Shown one piece after another: positions 1-10,334 of a stretch of 64,000 nucleotides of DNA (position 1 is its first letter; each line of letters starts with the position of its first letter). Made by a program: the position numbers and the translations under genes. The stretch is from Mixophyes australis. Lineage: Eukaryota > Chordata > Amphibia > Anura > Limnodynastidae. Below the pieces are notes generated by a model, which ran no database searches, was not told the origin of the DNA, and saw nothing but the letters and a program-made list of their open reading frames with translations. The stretch spans positions 147,140,729 to 147,204,728 of the forward strand of contig JAVHZZ010000004.1 of NCBI GenBank assembly GCA_036250195.1, given 5' to 3'.

Positions 1-780
1 TAATTATTCACTTTCATTAGACATTAGTAAAAATAGAAAGAGTTTAAACAGTTGTAGCAGTCTGGAAAACAAATGTGAAAATATTAATCTAAGATGGCTG
101 ACACATCAAGACACTACTGCCTCATTAAAGCTTCCTTGGTTTAGATGTATATCTGATCCCTTGTTGGTAGTTGCTTGCAAAATACTCTCAGTAACTGACT
201 AAATTCTTATTTTTATTGCAGTGTGACAGGCACCTACAATATACAATTGCTTTCAGCTTTGCAATAGATTTAATCAATCCTTACCTATTATTGTGGCATG
301 TACCATGATAAAATAGTAGACCAAATTGCATTTGTATTGTAAAGTGTAACAAATCCTTGCCCTGGAACCTTTCCACATTTATTATTATGCCTTGTTATAT
401 ATATCCCTTTCAGCATATTTGAAAACAATTATTATGTATTTCTCCGTGTTCTGTATACTATATGTGCATAATAACTGTGACATTTTAATTATAGGGCACT
501 TTGATGTGTCTAATTCTAGAACCGTGTATTATTATAGTTCCTTATTAGCTTTTTTCAGCTAATTAGAGCAAATTCAATTAAGTTACTGTATATAACTACT
601 ATAGCATGGCACTTTGTTAAATCACCATTATGATTAACATTCTAGTGATAGGGTTGACTTCTTTCACTTGCATTAACAATATTTTTTTAAGCTATGATTT
701 CTAATACAATTGTCCAGAATCTGTAAGCAAGCAATAATGACAGGTTGATTCAGCTCCTAGAGAGAAAGTTGGGCAGCCCC
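1..780. other. AT-rich sequence, nothing recognised
   Basis: No coding frame, RNA gene or repeat structure that I can name. The stretch is AT-rich with short homopolymer runs, as expected of intergenic vertebrate DNA. Confidence 0.6.
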
Positions 781-826
781 CGCCGCCATGCCAGGGATGC
801 TGGGGAGGGCACCCTAGGCAAATCGG

Positions 827-1195
827 GTGAGGATGTTGTGCACTGTGCTAATACAACACTCCTGTCGGACATTAAGAAAGGTGAACGATAGAGTTTGTGC
901 TGGATATTTTGTTGACATGTTCACCATAACTAGTAAGGCTAAAGTCGCATTGTATGCTGCAAAATCTCGTTCTAGCATTGGAGAAGAAACATATCGCAGT
1001 TTCTTGAACTGGTTGGAAAGTATGCTTGTGTTCATTGCCTGGTATATGGAGACCAGGCCTGAGGAGAATATGAATGTGGTGAACTACATCTATCTAATAC
1101 AAGGGATGTACCTACACTCTAAAGGTAGCATGTTGAGACAGTATGATGAGGTCTTTTGGAAGAAGCTGGATGGGTTACTGGTAATGGAATTTTAA
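827..1195 (+). pseudogene. gag-like fragment of a DIRS/Ngaro-type retroelement
   Basis: A 122-residue frame. Near the start is GYFVDMFTITSKAK, then FLNWLESMLVFIAWYMETRP, and near the end LRQYDEVFWKKLDG. The order 'YFVDIF...', 'F.NWL.A...A....E..P', 'W..YDE.FR.K' is what I recall from the gag-like ORF of vertebrate DIRS/Ngaro tyrosine-recombinase retroelements; here the usual W before YDE is replaced. The frame starts and stops abruptly, and no reverse transcriptase, RNase H or tyrosine recombinase follows, so this is a truncated piece. The family call rests on motif memory only. The alternative is an unrelated ORF. Confidence 0.45.
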
Positions 1196-1283
1196 TATAT
1201 GGATGTATTCTGGCTGGAGGTGACACAGCCTAAAGTGGGGATGCATTATACACCAGGGTGAAATCCTTGTGCTGGGGGATATG

Positions 1284-1770
1284 TTTGTTCCTTTCAGGAT
1301 AGCCTCACCCTTTCAGCACCTGCTATGAACCTATAAATTGATTGAGCAACTTCAACTTCTGTATTGTTTGTTTGAGAGGCATGTTGGTATCAGTAGCTGA
1401 TGGAGTGTGCTGGTGCTGTATTGCCATTTGGAGGAGTTTGGGGTACATATTTCTAAGTTAGCTCTCGATTTAAAAACACATATATGTAAGGCACAAATAT
1501 AGGGACTCTCACTGTATAGAGTTAGGACCACCCTATTAGCAGAAACGCCATGAAGTGGCAGGTGGCTTTCCATACATTTGCAAATGAGTGCAACTGAGAT
1601 TTCTGCATTTTTATGTACAAATAGAAAAAGCAGCACCTTTGCTGATTACAGTATTATGCTGGCAGATTTTTCTCTGTGTTTGTTCCTTTCAGGATAAACT
1701 CACTCTTTCAAACACCTGATATGAAACTATAAATTGATTGTTCAACTCACACTTCTGTATTGTTAATATG
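1284..1770. repeat. pair of diverged ~90-bp direct repeats
   Basis: 1284-1376 and 1678-1770 read alike: both start TTTGTTCCTTTCAGGATA and run through CTATAAATTGATTG to CTTCTGTATTGTT, with scattered substitutions. They lie about 394 bp apart, just after the gag-like fragment. The 300 bp between them has no recognisable feature. They may be the remains of a tandem duplication or terminal repeats of a decayed element. Confidence 0.6.
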
Positions 1771-1799
1771 AGAAAATTTCAGCTGTATATCTAATTGGA

Positions 1800-2930
1800 T
1801 ATTAATAAAATAAAGAGGGTAGGAAATTATTTTCTGTATCAAATATTGGAGTTTATTGCACAATCAATGTTTACTGTTAAATGTATTATTTAACTTTATT
1901 GTACACAAAAACACACAACAGGCAACACTGAAGGATTTTTACCAAAATACTTAATCTTTCATTAATAGACATTACTGTCTCACTTGCCTTTTTCAGCTAA
2001 TAAATACAATCTTAGAACTGAAGGCACACAGACAGACACTTATCAATGAAAAAAAATTATTGTGTTAATTAATAGTTTCCCTACAGGAAGCTTATGAAGC
2101 TCGCAGGCTGGCCTTGCTAACAAGCCTTTGCACAGCCTGAGAGAAGGCTAACAAGGATTGCTGAATGCAGGGGGGAGATCAAAACAAGTACTAATTGGCT
2201 CAGAGATACAGACTACTCCTGATTTGTTGAATTGTCCAACTCTATTAAAAAATATTGTTGTTTCTTTTCACTAAAAATGAAATCATTGACTAAATAGGCC
2301 AGGAACTAAAATGACTAATTCCCTACTGTTAGCATTAATATGTGTTAGTATTCTGGATTATTTTAGCTTTATCATTTTCAATCCTGAAAGGATAAACTAC
2401 AATTTCTTATGTTGCATCTCCTACTTCTACACTTACCCGCTGAAGCCATGATTGTTAAAATCCTGCAAAACAGAGATATACTCTATATTATATGAATAAA
2501 GGCCCAGTAAACATTTGTAAATCTTTTCAGAAACAGAAATAAGCAGATGGCTGGAATTAAGCTCATGGGCTCAGATTTCAATAACTCGTTCATATCCTCA
2601 ATATGATTGCCATACTAATGTACAGTAGTGATAGGATAGAATAGTTTCTGTTATACAATTTTTGTACCATGGGCATTTAGCCATTCAAATAATAAAGTAT
2701 TATTAGACAAACTAGAGTGCAAGTACAAGGCAAGGACTCTTAAACAAAGGAAAGGACCAATGGAAAGAAATATTATAATGAGATAGTGATATTAGTATAC
2801 AGCACTAGCCAAATGTCAATAACTCTACCATTATCACCATTATCGTTGTCTTCTGATATTTTTTTTTTACAAAGCTATCCAATACATCAATACATAATGG
2901 ATGCTAAGTGACAGAGCAACGACACAAACA
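1800..2930. other. AT-rich sequence, nothing recognised
   Basis: No coding frame or repeat that I can name on either strand. Confidence 0.5.
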
Positions 2931-2939
2931 CACGCCAGT

Positions 2940-3208
2940 TCATAGCACAACTAGGAAACATTGCCACACAGCAGTAGTAGAAAAGAAATGTGGTGCAAGA
3001 TGCAATTGTCCTTGGGCCCTCCCACCCACCCTTATGAAGGATATTGAAAAGGACATGTACATTTTAACAAAGCAAGCACTCCAGCCACAAGGAGTGCCAC
3101 TTTTGTGGCTGAAGTGCTTGGTTTGTTTGGGCCCCACAAAACAAGCTACCAATAGCTTAGCTGCCTTAAGCCCAACAATGCTGTCAATGAACTCTACATT
3201 ATTAAACC
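2940..3208. repeat. left copy of duplicated hAT 3'-side segment
   Basis: This segment matches 3785-4050 in the same orientation: both contain CTCCCACCCACCCTTAT, TTGTGGCT, GGTTTGTTTGGGCC, ACAAAACAAG and CTGTCAATGAACTCTACATT. The right copy runs into the C-terminal tail of a minus-strand hAT transposase, so the unit is probably hAT 3'-UTR-type sequence. The two copies bracket the NSMCE2 retrocopy. Confidence 0.65.
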
Positions 3209-3790
3209 ATGTCTGCTTGTGCTGCATCTTTAATCTCTTTCTCCTCTGTGGATACCTCCCTTTCATCCCTGAAGAACTGCCAAACTTATGAAGACACAGG
3301 AATGGATATTTCAACTGGAGTGGCATTACATCTGCTTCTGACAGACTGTGACACGGAACATGTGAGCAGCATGGAATCCGTCATCTTGGAATATGCTGCA
3401 TTGATCATAGATTTAAACCAATATATAGATGCAGTTGAAGAGACCGTACTTAAATTAAAACGTGACCCACCGGATGAGATCCCAGATTTGAGGGAGCTTG
3501 TACACGAGAGATACACTGCGCTTCAGAAGAATAATACAGAGGAGGCACTGAGGCAGGATAATAAATATGTCCAGTTTAAAGAACAGCTAAGAGACCTGAG
3601 AAAACAAATGGGTATATCACTGGCCCCTGCAGACGAAGATTTGTAATATGAGGACGAAGAAATCACCATCACCCAGTGGACTCCTATAACACAGCTGGAG
3701 ATGGTGAACCTAGTGAAAAACATAGTATGTGGTCACACATACGAGAGAGAAGCAATAGGAAGGATGATTGAAAACAAATTTCAGCACTTA
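3209..3790 (+). pseudogene. NSMCE2: NSMCE2 (MMS21 SUMO ligase) retrocopy, broken
   Basis: NSMCE2 is the SUMO E3 ligase subunit of the SMC5/6 DNA-repair complex. The frame opens at an ATG at 3209. Then come SLSSLKNCQ, a GMD motif, the SMC5-binding helical part with SSMESVILEYAALI and YIDAVEETVLKLKRD, then PDLRELVHERYTALQKNNTE and KYVQFKEQLRDLRKQMG, in the order of vertebrate NSMCE2. An in-frame TAA follows DEDL at 3644-3646. Beyond it the same frame continues EDEEITITQ and [16 protein letters not shown], the start of the SP-RING domain, and similarity ends near 3785, before most zinc ligands. About 190 codons run with no intron, so this is a processed copy rather than the parent gene. The stop and the lost RING make a functional ligase unlikely. 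Confidence 0.87.
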
Positions 3791-4050
3791 AAGCACATAT
3801 AGGTAACATTGGCAAACAGCCGTAGCTGAAGGGAAAAGTGGTGGAAGATGAAATTGTCCTTGGGACACTCCCACCCACCCTTATAATGGATCATAAAATG
3901 GACATGCATACTCTAACAAACCAAACACTTCAGGGACAAGGAATGGCACTTTTGTGGCTTGGTTTGTTTGGGCCGCCCACAAAACAAGATAACAATGGGC
4001 TTAAGGCAGCTAAGGTAACAGTGCTGTCAATGAACTCTACATTGGAATTT
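3785..4050. repeat. right copy of duplicated hAT 3'-side segment
   Basis: Direct-repeat partner of 2940-3208. It is followed at 4050-4110 by minus-strand codons for an acidic tail (DDVQTDEGEDEAEDDD), which matches the end of the hAT protein at 54.5 kb. Confidence 0.65.
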
Positions 4051-5695
4051 ATGTTGTTGTCATCATCTTCAGCCTCATCCTCACCCTCATCAGTTTGTAC
4101 ATCATCCTAACACAATATTAATTCAACCCACCATTGCAGAAGTCTTTGTAACATAAATGTCAAAAACAAAAATGTAAAAAAAAAGCTTTTACCTTAATAA
4201 AGGTGAAACTTTACTGTAGAAAAACATAAAATGACCAACCAGTCATTTTAGCCAAATATTATTAAGCATTCCAGCATCAGCTAGTTATCTTTTCTCAGCT
4301 AGATTCCAGCACCTGCAATCTACATTGTCATCATCCTCACCCTCACCAGTGTACATCATCATCACTCAATACTAATTAATTCCAGATGGAATCCACTATT
4401 ACTAAAGTCTCTATACTTTGATCTAGATGCCAGTAATGGCCTTCCTTGTTGAATTTGCAGCTCATTTTACGACAGAGCTGTCACGATTTTTTGGCAATTC
4501 TTTTAGACCAAACCAAATATCAAAATGTTCTGCTGAATCATCTGCATCATGCTTGGGTCTCTTAGAAAAGCTTAGATTTTTCTTAGCAGCAGTAGCCTGA
4601 GAAACTGAAGGAGAGGATGCTGCTGTCGTGTCAGGTACCACTTCAGCTGTCAACTTGCTTACCAGGAGCTCATTGCATCTCTTGTGATCTGGGACAGTGG
4701 GAAATAAAGAGAAGACATGGCTCTTAAACCTAGGATCAAGCATAGGTGCCAAAATGTAGTGATACGATTTCTAGAAGTTGATAACTCTTCGATCCTGGTG
4801 AAGTGATTAAGCTACTTCATCTACAAGTCCAACATATTTAGCGTAATTTCTTTGTTTCTTCTTCTCCTTCAATTTTTCAAGGTGCTTTTCCAAAAGTCTA
4901 ATTAAGGGAATCACTTTACTCAAGCTATCAGTATCTGAACAGGTGACTTCTTTGAAGTGTTTCAGCACCTTAACAACATGTAAAGTGTTCTCCACTGCGC
5001 TGGACTAAAATACATTCTCCCTCCTTTCCCAATGTTATGGCTTATGGAGTAAGTGTGGATAGCTTTTCACTGTTCCTCTATCCACACAAGTATGCAATTC
5101 CACCTTAGTAGCACCTCTTGCTTCAGTTGGTGGTAGGGCAAAATAAGTTGTTCTTGCAGCTCCTGCAATTTCCTACATGCTGTTGCAGAATGCCGAAAAT
5201 ATCATGAATTTTTTTGGGCCACAGACAGCATCTCCTTCACATCTTCACATTTTTCAGTGAAGCATTTTAGTGAAGCCGCTGATACACAGAGTAGCCTACC
5301 TCAGAATAGTCTGGCGTTCTTGGGTACATGCTGCTGCTGTTCCTGCTGCTGAAGCTAATTTACCAACCCAGTGGGCTGTTGTATAATCTTTCGTTTGCCC
5401 AGTTCCGCTTGTTCACATATCTGTGGGTAGAATGGCATTTTGTCGCTCAATAATTACATTTTATGGAACCTTCTGGTAGAGGTGAGGAATTTATTTTCTA
5501 GTAAAATGGTGTTTTGACCAGCTGCATCAATTGTGGATATTGGGATGCAGATGTAATACTAGCATACTTGCCCATGGCGTCTGTGATCCGCTTTGCAACT
5601 GGGTGACATCTTTCATACTTGCTTCCTCTTACAATGGATTGTTTAACAGTCAATTGTTGTAAACTACTAGCAGTTTTCTTCTTGGTCTACTTCTG
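4050..5695 (-). pseudogene. hAT (BED-type) transposase remnant
   Basis: Read on the minus strand from about 5695 down: LTVKQSIVRGSKY..HPVAKRITDAM at 5580-5680, a badly decayed catalytic middle, then DSLSKVIPLIRLLEKHLEKL and NYAKYVGLVDEV at 4807-4960, MAPMLDPRFKSHVFSLFP with SQATAAKKNLSFSKRP and IWFGLKELPK at 4462-4752. A similar acidic tail appears twice, near 4330 and 4050-4110. Every block has a counterpart in the element at 50.6-55.7 kb, so both belong to one hAT family. Many stops and frameshifts; the BED finger and the hATC tryptophan block are not seen here. Inactive. Confidence 0.8.
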
Positions 5696-5704
5696 GCTTG
5701 ACCA

Positions 5705-6871
5705 AGAAGTAGACTTCGTATGAATGATGCCACTTTTCAGGAACTGCTCCAACTAGTAACTCCTCTCATACAAAGGGAGAACACCCATTTAAGGAGATCC
5801 ATACCACCAGAGCAAAGACTAATCAAGCGTCTTTTCTGTTAGTGCATCACTTTATTGTATTTCCCTTATTCTACATCTCTTTCGCTTCTGCATGCTTTTT
5901 GCTAGTGTACCAGATTCGGTCACATCCTGGCTATCAGCAGTAAGCTGGCTTTCACGTGCAGTGCTATTATTTGTTGTATCTTCCTGGCCTGCAGCATCCA
6001 GCAAGAGGCCTTCAGACAGGAGTGAAGGCTGAAAAATGGCAAAATAAAAATAATGAGAGTATGCAATTGCATGTTCAAATGTATCCTATTTACATGTCTT
6101 TATGTTTCAGTTTCCATCCACAGAGAAAGACTGGAAAGTGGTAGCCGAAGACTTTGAGAGGCTATGGAATTTTCCAAATTGCGGTGGTGCCATTGATGGC
6201 AAACATGTCAGAATTATTTCACCATCAAACAGTGGATCTTTCTACTTCAATTATAAAGGAATTTTTAGCATTTTTTTTATGGCCATAGTGGATGCAAACT
6301 ATGACTTCTAATTTGTGGATATTGGAAAAAATGGAAGAGTCTCAGATGGAGATACATTGGCGCATACTACCTTCCATAACAAACTACAACACAATGTCCT
6401 TAACTTTCCCTCTCGGAGTAGCACAAAATATGGACTAAACTTTGTGTTTGTGGCAGATGACGCCTTTGCATTCCACAACAATGTATTAAAACCATATCCA
6501 CAAAGAAATCTGAGCATTGAGAGGCGTATATTTAATTACAGTGCTTGGCGTGTAGTTGAAAATGTCTTTGGGATTCTAAGTAAAAGTTTCTGAGTTTTTC
6601 ATTCTGCCATGATCCTGCGTTTGGACAAACTTGTAAAGTAGTGATGGCCTGTTGTGTTCTGCATAACTTTATACGGCGTAAAAGCAACAGTGGACGTACC
6701 ACTCAGGCCTATGTGGACACTAATCCCGAGGACATGGAGGTAGTCGTCTTGACACCATTAGAGTGTGGACACTCTAGAAGTAGTAGTACATTGGCTAAAT
6801 TAAATCAGGAGGCGTACCTTGTGTATTTCAATGGGGATGGTGTCGTGCCATGGCAGAATGATTGCTTATAA
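5705..6871 (+). pseudogene. PIF/Harbinger transposase, frameshifted
   Basis: A DDE transposase of the HARBI1 type. Blocks in order: MNDATFQELLQLVTPLIQRE with PPEQRL (N-terminal, 5725-5820); a decayed stretch; [20 protein letters not shown] followed by IDGKHVRI at about 6130-6215, where the D is the first catalytic acid; IVDANYDF; then in another frame VDIGKNGRVSDG, FVFVADDAFAFHNNVLKPYP (second D region), NLSIERRIFNYSAWRVVENVFGIL (third acid region); and ACCVLHNFIRRK at 6641-6690. The frame changes at about 6311 and again near 6590. The partner MADF gene lies on the other strand at 8.5-8.9 kb, the usual convergent two-gene arrangement of Harbinger elements, with a later hAT insertion between them. 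Confidence 0.87.
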
Positions 6872-7204
6872 CAAGTGTTTATATACATGTTATTTATTTT
6901 CATTGTTTTGTTGATTCTTTTAACTTGAATAAACCTGTTACATGACAACATCATAATGTACTGTACTAGGGATGAGCGGGCTCGGATATCTGAAATCTGA
7001 GCCCACCCGAACCTTGCCGATCCGAGCCGGATCCGAAACAGACCCGGGTATTCCCGCCAATTGCAAAACTGAAAGCGAGGCTCCGAGTCATAATCTCGTT
7101 GTCGGATCTCGCGATACTCGGATTCTATAAATTCCCCGCTGGCCGCCGCCATCTTCACTCAGGCATTGATCAGGGTAGAGGGAGGTTGTGTTAGGTGGTC
7201 CTCT

Positions 7205-7365
7205 GCCCTGCTATATCCTGTGCTGTGCTGTGCTGTGCTGTGCTCAGTCCAGTGGTGCTGTGTCCTGTGCTCTGTCCTTCTGAGTTCAGTGGTGCTGCTG
7301 GGTCCTGTGCTGTGTCCTGTTCAGTCCAGTGGTGCTGTGTCCTGTGCTCTGTCCTTCTAAGGGCA
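7205..7365. repeat. CTGTG-rich tandem repeat in hAT 5' region
   Basis: GTGCTGTGCT pentamers run into two near-identical blocks reading CCAGTGGTGCTGTGTCCTGT and CTCTGTCCTTCT. Frames through it are open on several phases only because the unit lacks stops. Confidence 0.75.
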
Positions 7366-7582
7366 TTGTTATTTCCCCATTATTCCCAAGTTATAAAAAA
7401 TTTAAAAAAAAGTTATAAAAAAAATAAAATAAAAATAATTATAAAAAAAAGAAATTAAAAAAAAAAATCCAAAAACAGTCCTGCATTATAAGTCCATTGG
7501 TACTGCAATATTACAAAGTTCACTGATTCTGCAGTATAAGTCCAGTGGTACTCTCCTGTGCCGCATATAATTTTTAAAGGCT

Positions 7583-8206
7583 TTGCCGAGTGTGTGTGGC
7601 TTAGGGGTACGCTCTCTTGTGCTACATATAATGGAAAACAAAAATTTGGAGGATAAAGCTGCGAGGAAAAAGCTCAGTTTTCCTAAAAGAACCGCTGGCG
7701 GGGATGCTGATAACATCTGGTCCGGACTGAAGGACCTGCCAATCATTGCAGACATGTCTACTGTTGCTGCATTGGATGCTGTCACAATAGAAAAAATGGT
7801 GGAGGATTATTTTGCTGACACCATCCAAATAGACATGTCAAACAGTCCATATTGTTACTGGCAGGAAAAAAAGGCAGTTTGGAAGCCCCTGTACAAACTG
7901 GCTCTATTTTACCTGAGTTGTCCCCCCTCCAGTGTGTACTCGGAAAGAGTTTTTAGTGCAGCGGGGAACCTGGTCAGTGAGCGGCGAAGGAGGTTGCTTC
8001 CTCAGAACGTTGAAAAAATTATGTTCATAAAAATGAATTATCAATTCCTCAATCAAGTACAGCACTGCCCTCCAGATAGTACAGAGGGACCTGTGGTTGT
8101 GGAGTCCAGCGGGGACGAAATGATAATGTGTGAGGAGGAGGAAGTACACACTGTAGGGGGAGAGGAATCAGAGGTTGAGGATGAGAACGACATCTTGCCT
8201 CAGTAG
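7583..8206 (+). CDS. stand-alone hAT dimerisation-domain protein
   Basis: An uninterrupted 207-codon frame (ATG at 7583; a second in-frame ATG at 7631 begins MENKNLEDKAARKKLSF and may be the real start). It covers only the transposase C-terminus: NIWSGLKDLP, KMVEDYFADTIQIDMSNSPY with YWQEKKAVWKPLYKLALFYL, SCPPSSVYSERVFSAAGNLV (the hATC dimerisation signature) and SERRRRLLPQNVEKIMFIKM, then an acidic tail. No zinc finger and no catalytic acids upstream. The hATC motif is kept better here than in the larger copy at 54.1-54.4 kb. It could be a by-product of internal deletion, or a small protein that dimerises with full transposase. Expression is unknown. Confidence 0.7.
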   Translation: MPSVCGLGVRSLVLHIMENKNLEDKAARKKLSFPKRTAGGDADNIWSGLKDLPIIADMSTVAALDAVTIEKMVEDYFADTIQIDMSNSPYCYWQEKKAVWKPLYKLALFYLSCPPSSVYSERVFSAAGNLVSERRRRLLPQNVEKIMFIKMNYQFLNQVQHCPPDSTEGPVVVESSGDEMIMCEEEEVHTVGGEESEVEDENDILPQ

Positions 8207-8511
8207 AGCCTGTTTTGGACTAAAAACAATATTGTGATGTGTGAGAATAGACTGGGAATTAGTGGAAATGATTGTTATTGAATGTTATTGAGGTTAATAA
8301 TAGCGTAGGAGTGAAAATAAATCAAAAAACTTGATTTTAACACTTTTTATGTTTTTTTCAAAATAAATCCGAATCCAAAACCTTTAAATCCGAACCAAAA
8401 CCTTTCATCCGGTGTTTTGCGAAACAAATCCGAACCCAAAACCTCAAGGAAATCCGAATCCAAAACACGAGACACCAAAAGTGGGCGGTGCACATCCCTA
8501 TACTGTACTTA

Positions 8512-8885
8512 CTGTGCCGCTTGCAGGTATATCATATGCTTGCTCTACCTCTGTGGATGAACTGCTGTCTGTGAGCATGCTGCTAGTGGATGTACCTGGT
8601 GTTTCTTGGTCCTCAACAAAGTGTAAAAGATCAAAGTACCATAGCTTTGGCACCTACACATCTTCAGCTGCAGCTCCTGATTTTTCGGCAGTATCAACTG
8701 TATTTAATTCTTTTTTATGCACAGTCCTAAGGTGCTGGATCTTTCTTTTTGCCCATTCCACCGTTGCTCCAGGGTGATGTTGCAGACATGCTTTTACCAG
8801 CTCTTGCATAGCCACGTTATGCCTCATTCTGTTTGAATAATCTTTGGATTTGACTTTCCACAAACATGGGTGAGCCCTGTAGGTA
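8512..8885 (-). pseudogene. MADF-domain partner protein of PIF/Harbinger
   Basis: On the minus strand a splice-acceptor-like CATTCTCCAG precedes codons for TYRAHPCLWKVKSKDYSNRM, then AMQELVKACLQHHPGATVEW, AKRKIQHLRTVHKKEL, KSGAAAEDV, VPKLWYFDLLHFVEDQETPG. This is the MADF (Myb/SANT-like) fold as it occurs in the second protein of PIF/Harbinger elements, which binds the transposon ends and helps the transposase. A TAG replaces the residue between DV and VPKLW (8654-8656). The coding end lies next to the 1.5-kb hAT insertion. Upstream exons were not found. Confidence 0.72.
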
Positions 8886-8889
8886 CTGG

Positions 8890-9790
8890 AGAATGAATAA
8901 ATATAAGATAGCGCAAAACTCAAATCGGCATAAAAATTTAATACATAAAAAAATACACATATAAATATATATATACCCAATATAAATGAGCAAGTTGCTA
9001 CAATGTACACTGGAAAAGGATGAAGACAATATTGAAAATAGCTAAATAGTACATGTGATTATATCACTTAAATGATATGCATAACATTATTTAATAACTT
9101 TGGAATGCATAACATAATGAATCAAACCAGGTCCGAAAAATGTTAAGATGTCCTGTATTCATATCATATAGACTACCATCCGGGATGATCACAACGCTAT
9201 ACGTATGTAAACTCTCCTTCAATGTCCATATGAAAAAATCGAAATCCTGGTTAACAAACCACAATAGAAAGTGTGCATATGTAGTGGCAGTTGATAAACA
9301 GGTTTGATGACCTCTAGAAAGGCACTAATTGAGACTCAGTCAGATTCAAAGGCGCCGTAGCCGGATTCTAAAAGTGCCAATAATATATTAAATTAATATC
9401 CAGAGTAATCTGAGCAACTATGTAGAAAGGTCGCTCTCTTCAAAAGGTCTCAATAAAATCCTTCTTTAGTTCAGCATTTCTTTCGTAAACCATTGTATTC
9501 TGTTTGGCTACAATAAAAATAAACATATTTTACATCTGTGGTGTACAATAAAGCAATGAAAGTACATATGTATGCATGTATCAGAAAGAACTTGCCGTAT
9601 ATGTGAATGAATGTACAGCTAAAAACGATTGTAAAATCCCTTCGTATGTAATGGTCCTGTACGGGTTAAAGTTATAGGAAAAAATCTCCATACATGAGGT
9701 TATTATACACGAATAGGCTTCACCCACAATGCTCCATTCTCTGCGGGCATCATCGCTGATTGGTCCACAGCAGAAACGAACGCCCATGTC
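8890..9790. other. no recognisable gene
   Basis: AT-rich at 8900-9080, then mixed sequence. I see no coding similarity. It may contain ends of the Harbinger element and of the Myb-like element that follows, but I could not fix any boundary. Confidence 0.4.
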
Positions 9791-9814
9791 TGAGTATCCA
9801 AGGAACGTGAGAAG

Positions 9815-10228
9815 ATGGCGGGTGAGGAGAAGGTGTCAGTAGGGGTTGCAGTTATGGCGACGGAGACCCAGTCGGAGATGGTGCTGGAAGGGCCAAAAAA
9901 TTTTGAAAAAGTTAAGGTGGGGGATGAAGATGTTCAAGAAGACGAAAAAATAAAATTTACTGCAGTTAAAAGAGCAAAGTCACTGAGCCCAAGAGAGATG
10001 GAGATAATGGTAAAAGTACTGGACCAGTACGACTATGACTGTCAAAAGCGAAAGTACAGAAAACTTAATAATAGAAAGGAACTGATAATGCAAAAACTAC
10101 TGCGATTACTGAGGGAAAAACTTGGAAAGAAAATAAATAAATTCCAAGTCCAGAAGAGGTGGTCGGACCATAAAAATAAAGAGGAAAGGAGACTGGAGCA
10201 AATTCGTAGAAACATTACAAAAAAATGA
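9815..10228 (+). CDS. Myb/SANT-like DNA-binding protein, first exon
   Basis: A 137-codon frame. After an acidic N-terminus (about residues 1-50) comes a lysine/arginine-rich helical domain: LSPREMEIMVKVLDQYDYDC, RKYRKLNNRKELIMQKLLRL, LGKKINKFQVQKRWSDHKNK, EERRLEQIRRNI. The closing 'QVQKRWSD.K.KE' is typical of Myb/SANT-like domains (Myb_DNA-bind family) in transposon-associated proteins. The start is the ATG in AGATGGCGGGTG. The TGA at 10226-10228 comes just before a donor-like GAGTAAC, so either the exon ends here or an A-run slip created the stop. Not the MADF protein of the neighbouring Harbinger: different motif and strand. Element family not established. Confidence 0.6.
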   Translation: MAGEEKVSVGVAVMATETQSEMVLEGPKNFEKVKVGDEDVQEDEKIKFTAVKRAKSLSPREMEIMVKVLDQYDYDCQKRKYRKLNNRKELIMQKLLRLLREKLGKKINKFQVQKRWSDHKNKEERRLEQIRRNITKK

Positions 10229-10334
10229 GTAACATGTGTAGTGTACCTGTTTGAAGGACTTTATGTATTTCAATCTAGTTTCACATGAAGCAATGCAAAC
10301 GCTTGATTTGTAACATACATTGTTTTTGGTCAGA

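Larger units (their letters stand above)
6967..8500 (+). mobile_element. 1,534-bp hAT element with perfect 8-bp target duplication
   Basis: The element starts TAGGGATGAGCGGGCTCGG and ends GTGCACATCCCTA, giving short inverted termini TAGGGATG/CATCCCTA. It is flanked by TACTGTAC at 6959-6966 and again at 8501-8508, an exact 8-bp duplication as expected of hAT. Inside are a promoter-like GC-rich 5' end with TATAAATT at about 7125, a short CTGTG-rich tandem repeat at 7205-7365, A-rich low-complexity DNA at 7388-7470, and one open frame for the transposase C-terminus. The BED finger and DDE core are absent, so it is an internal-deletion derivative mobilised, if at all, in trans. It sits inside the Harbinger element. 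Confidence 0.92.

Noticed and set aside
3209..3646. Genuine NSMCE2 exon or gene
   Set aside because: Codons that belong to several exons in vertebrate NSMCE2 are contiguous, there is an in-frame stop and the RING is lost; a retrocopy explains this better.
7166..7458. Cys/Val/Leu-rich frames
   Set aside because: Translation of the CTGTG tandem repeat in the hAT 5' region.
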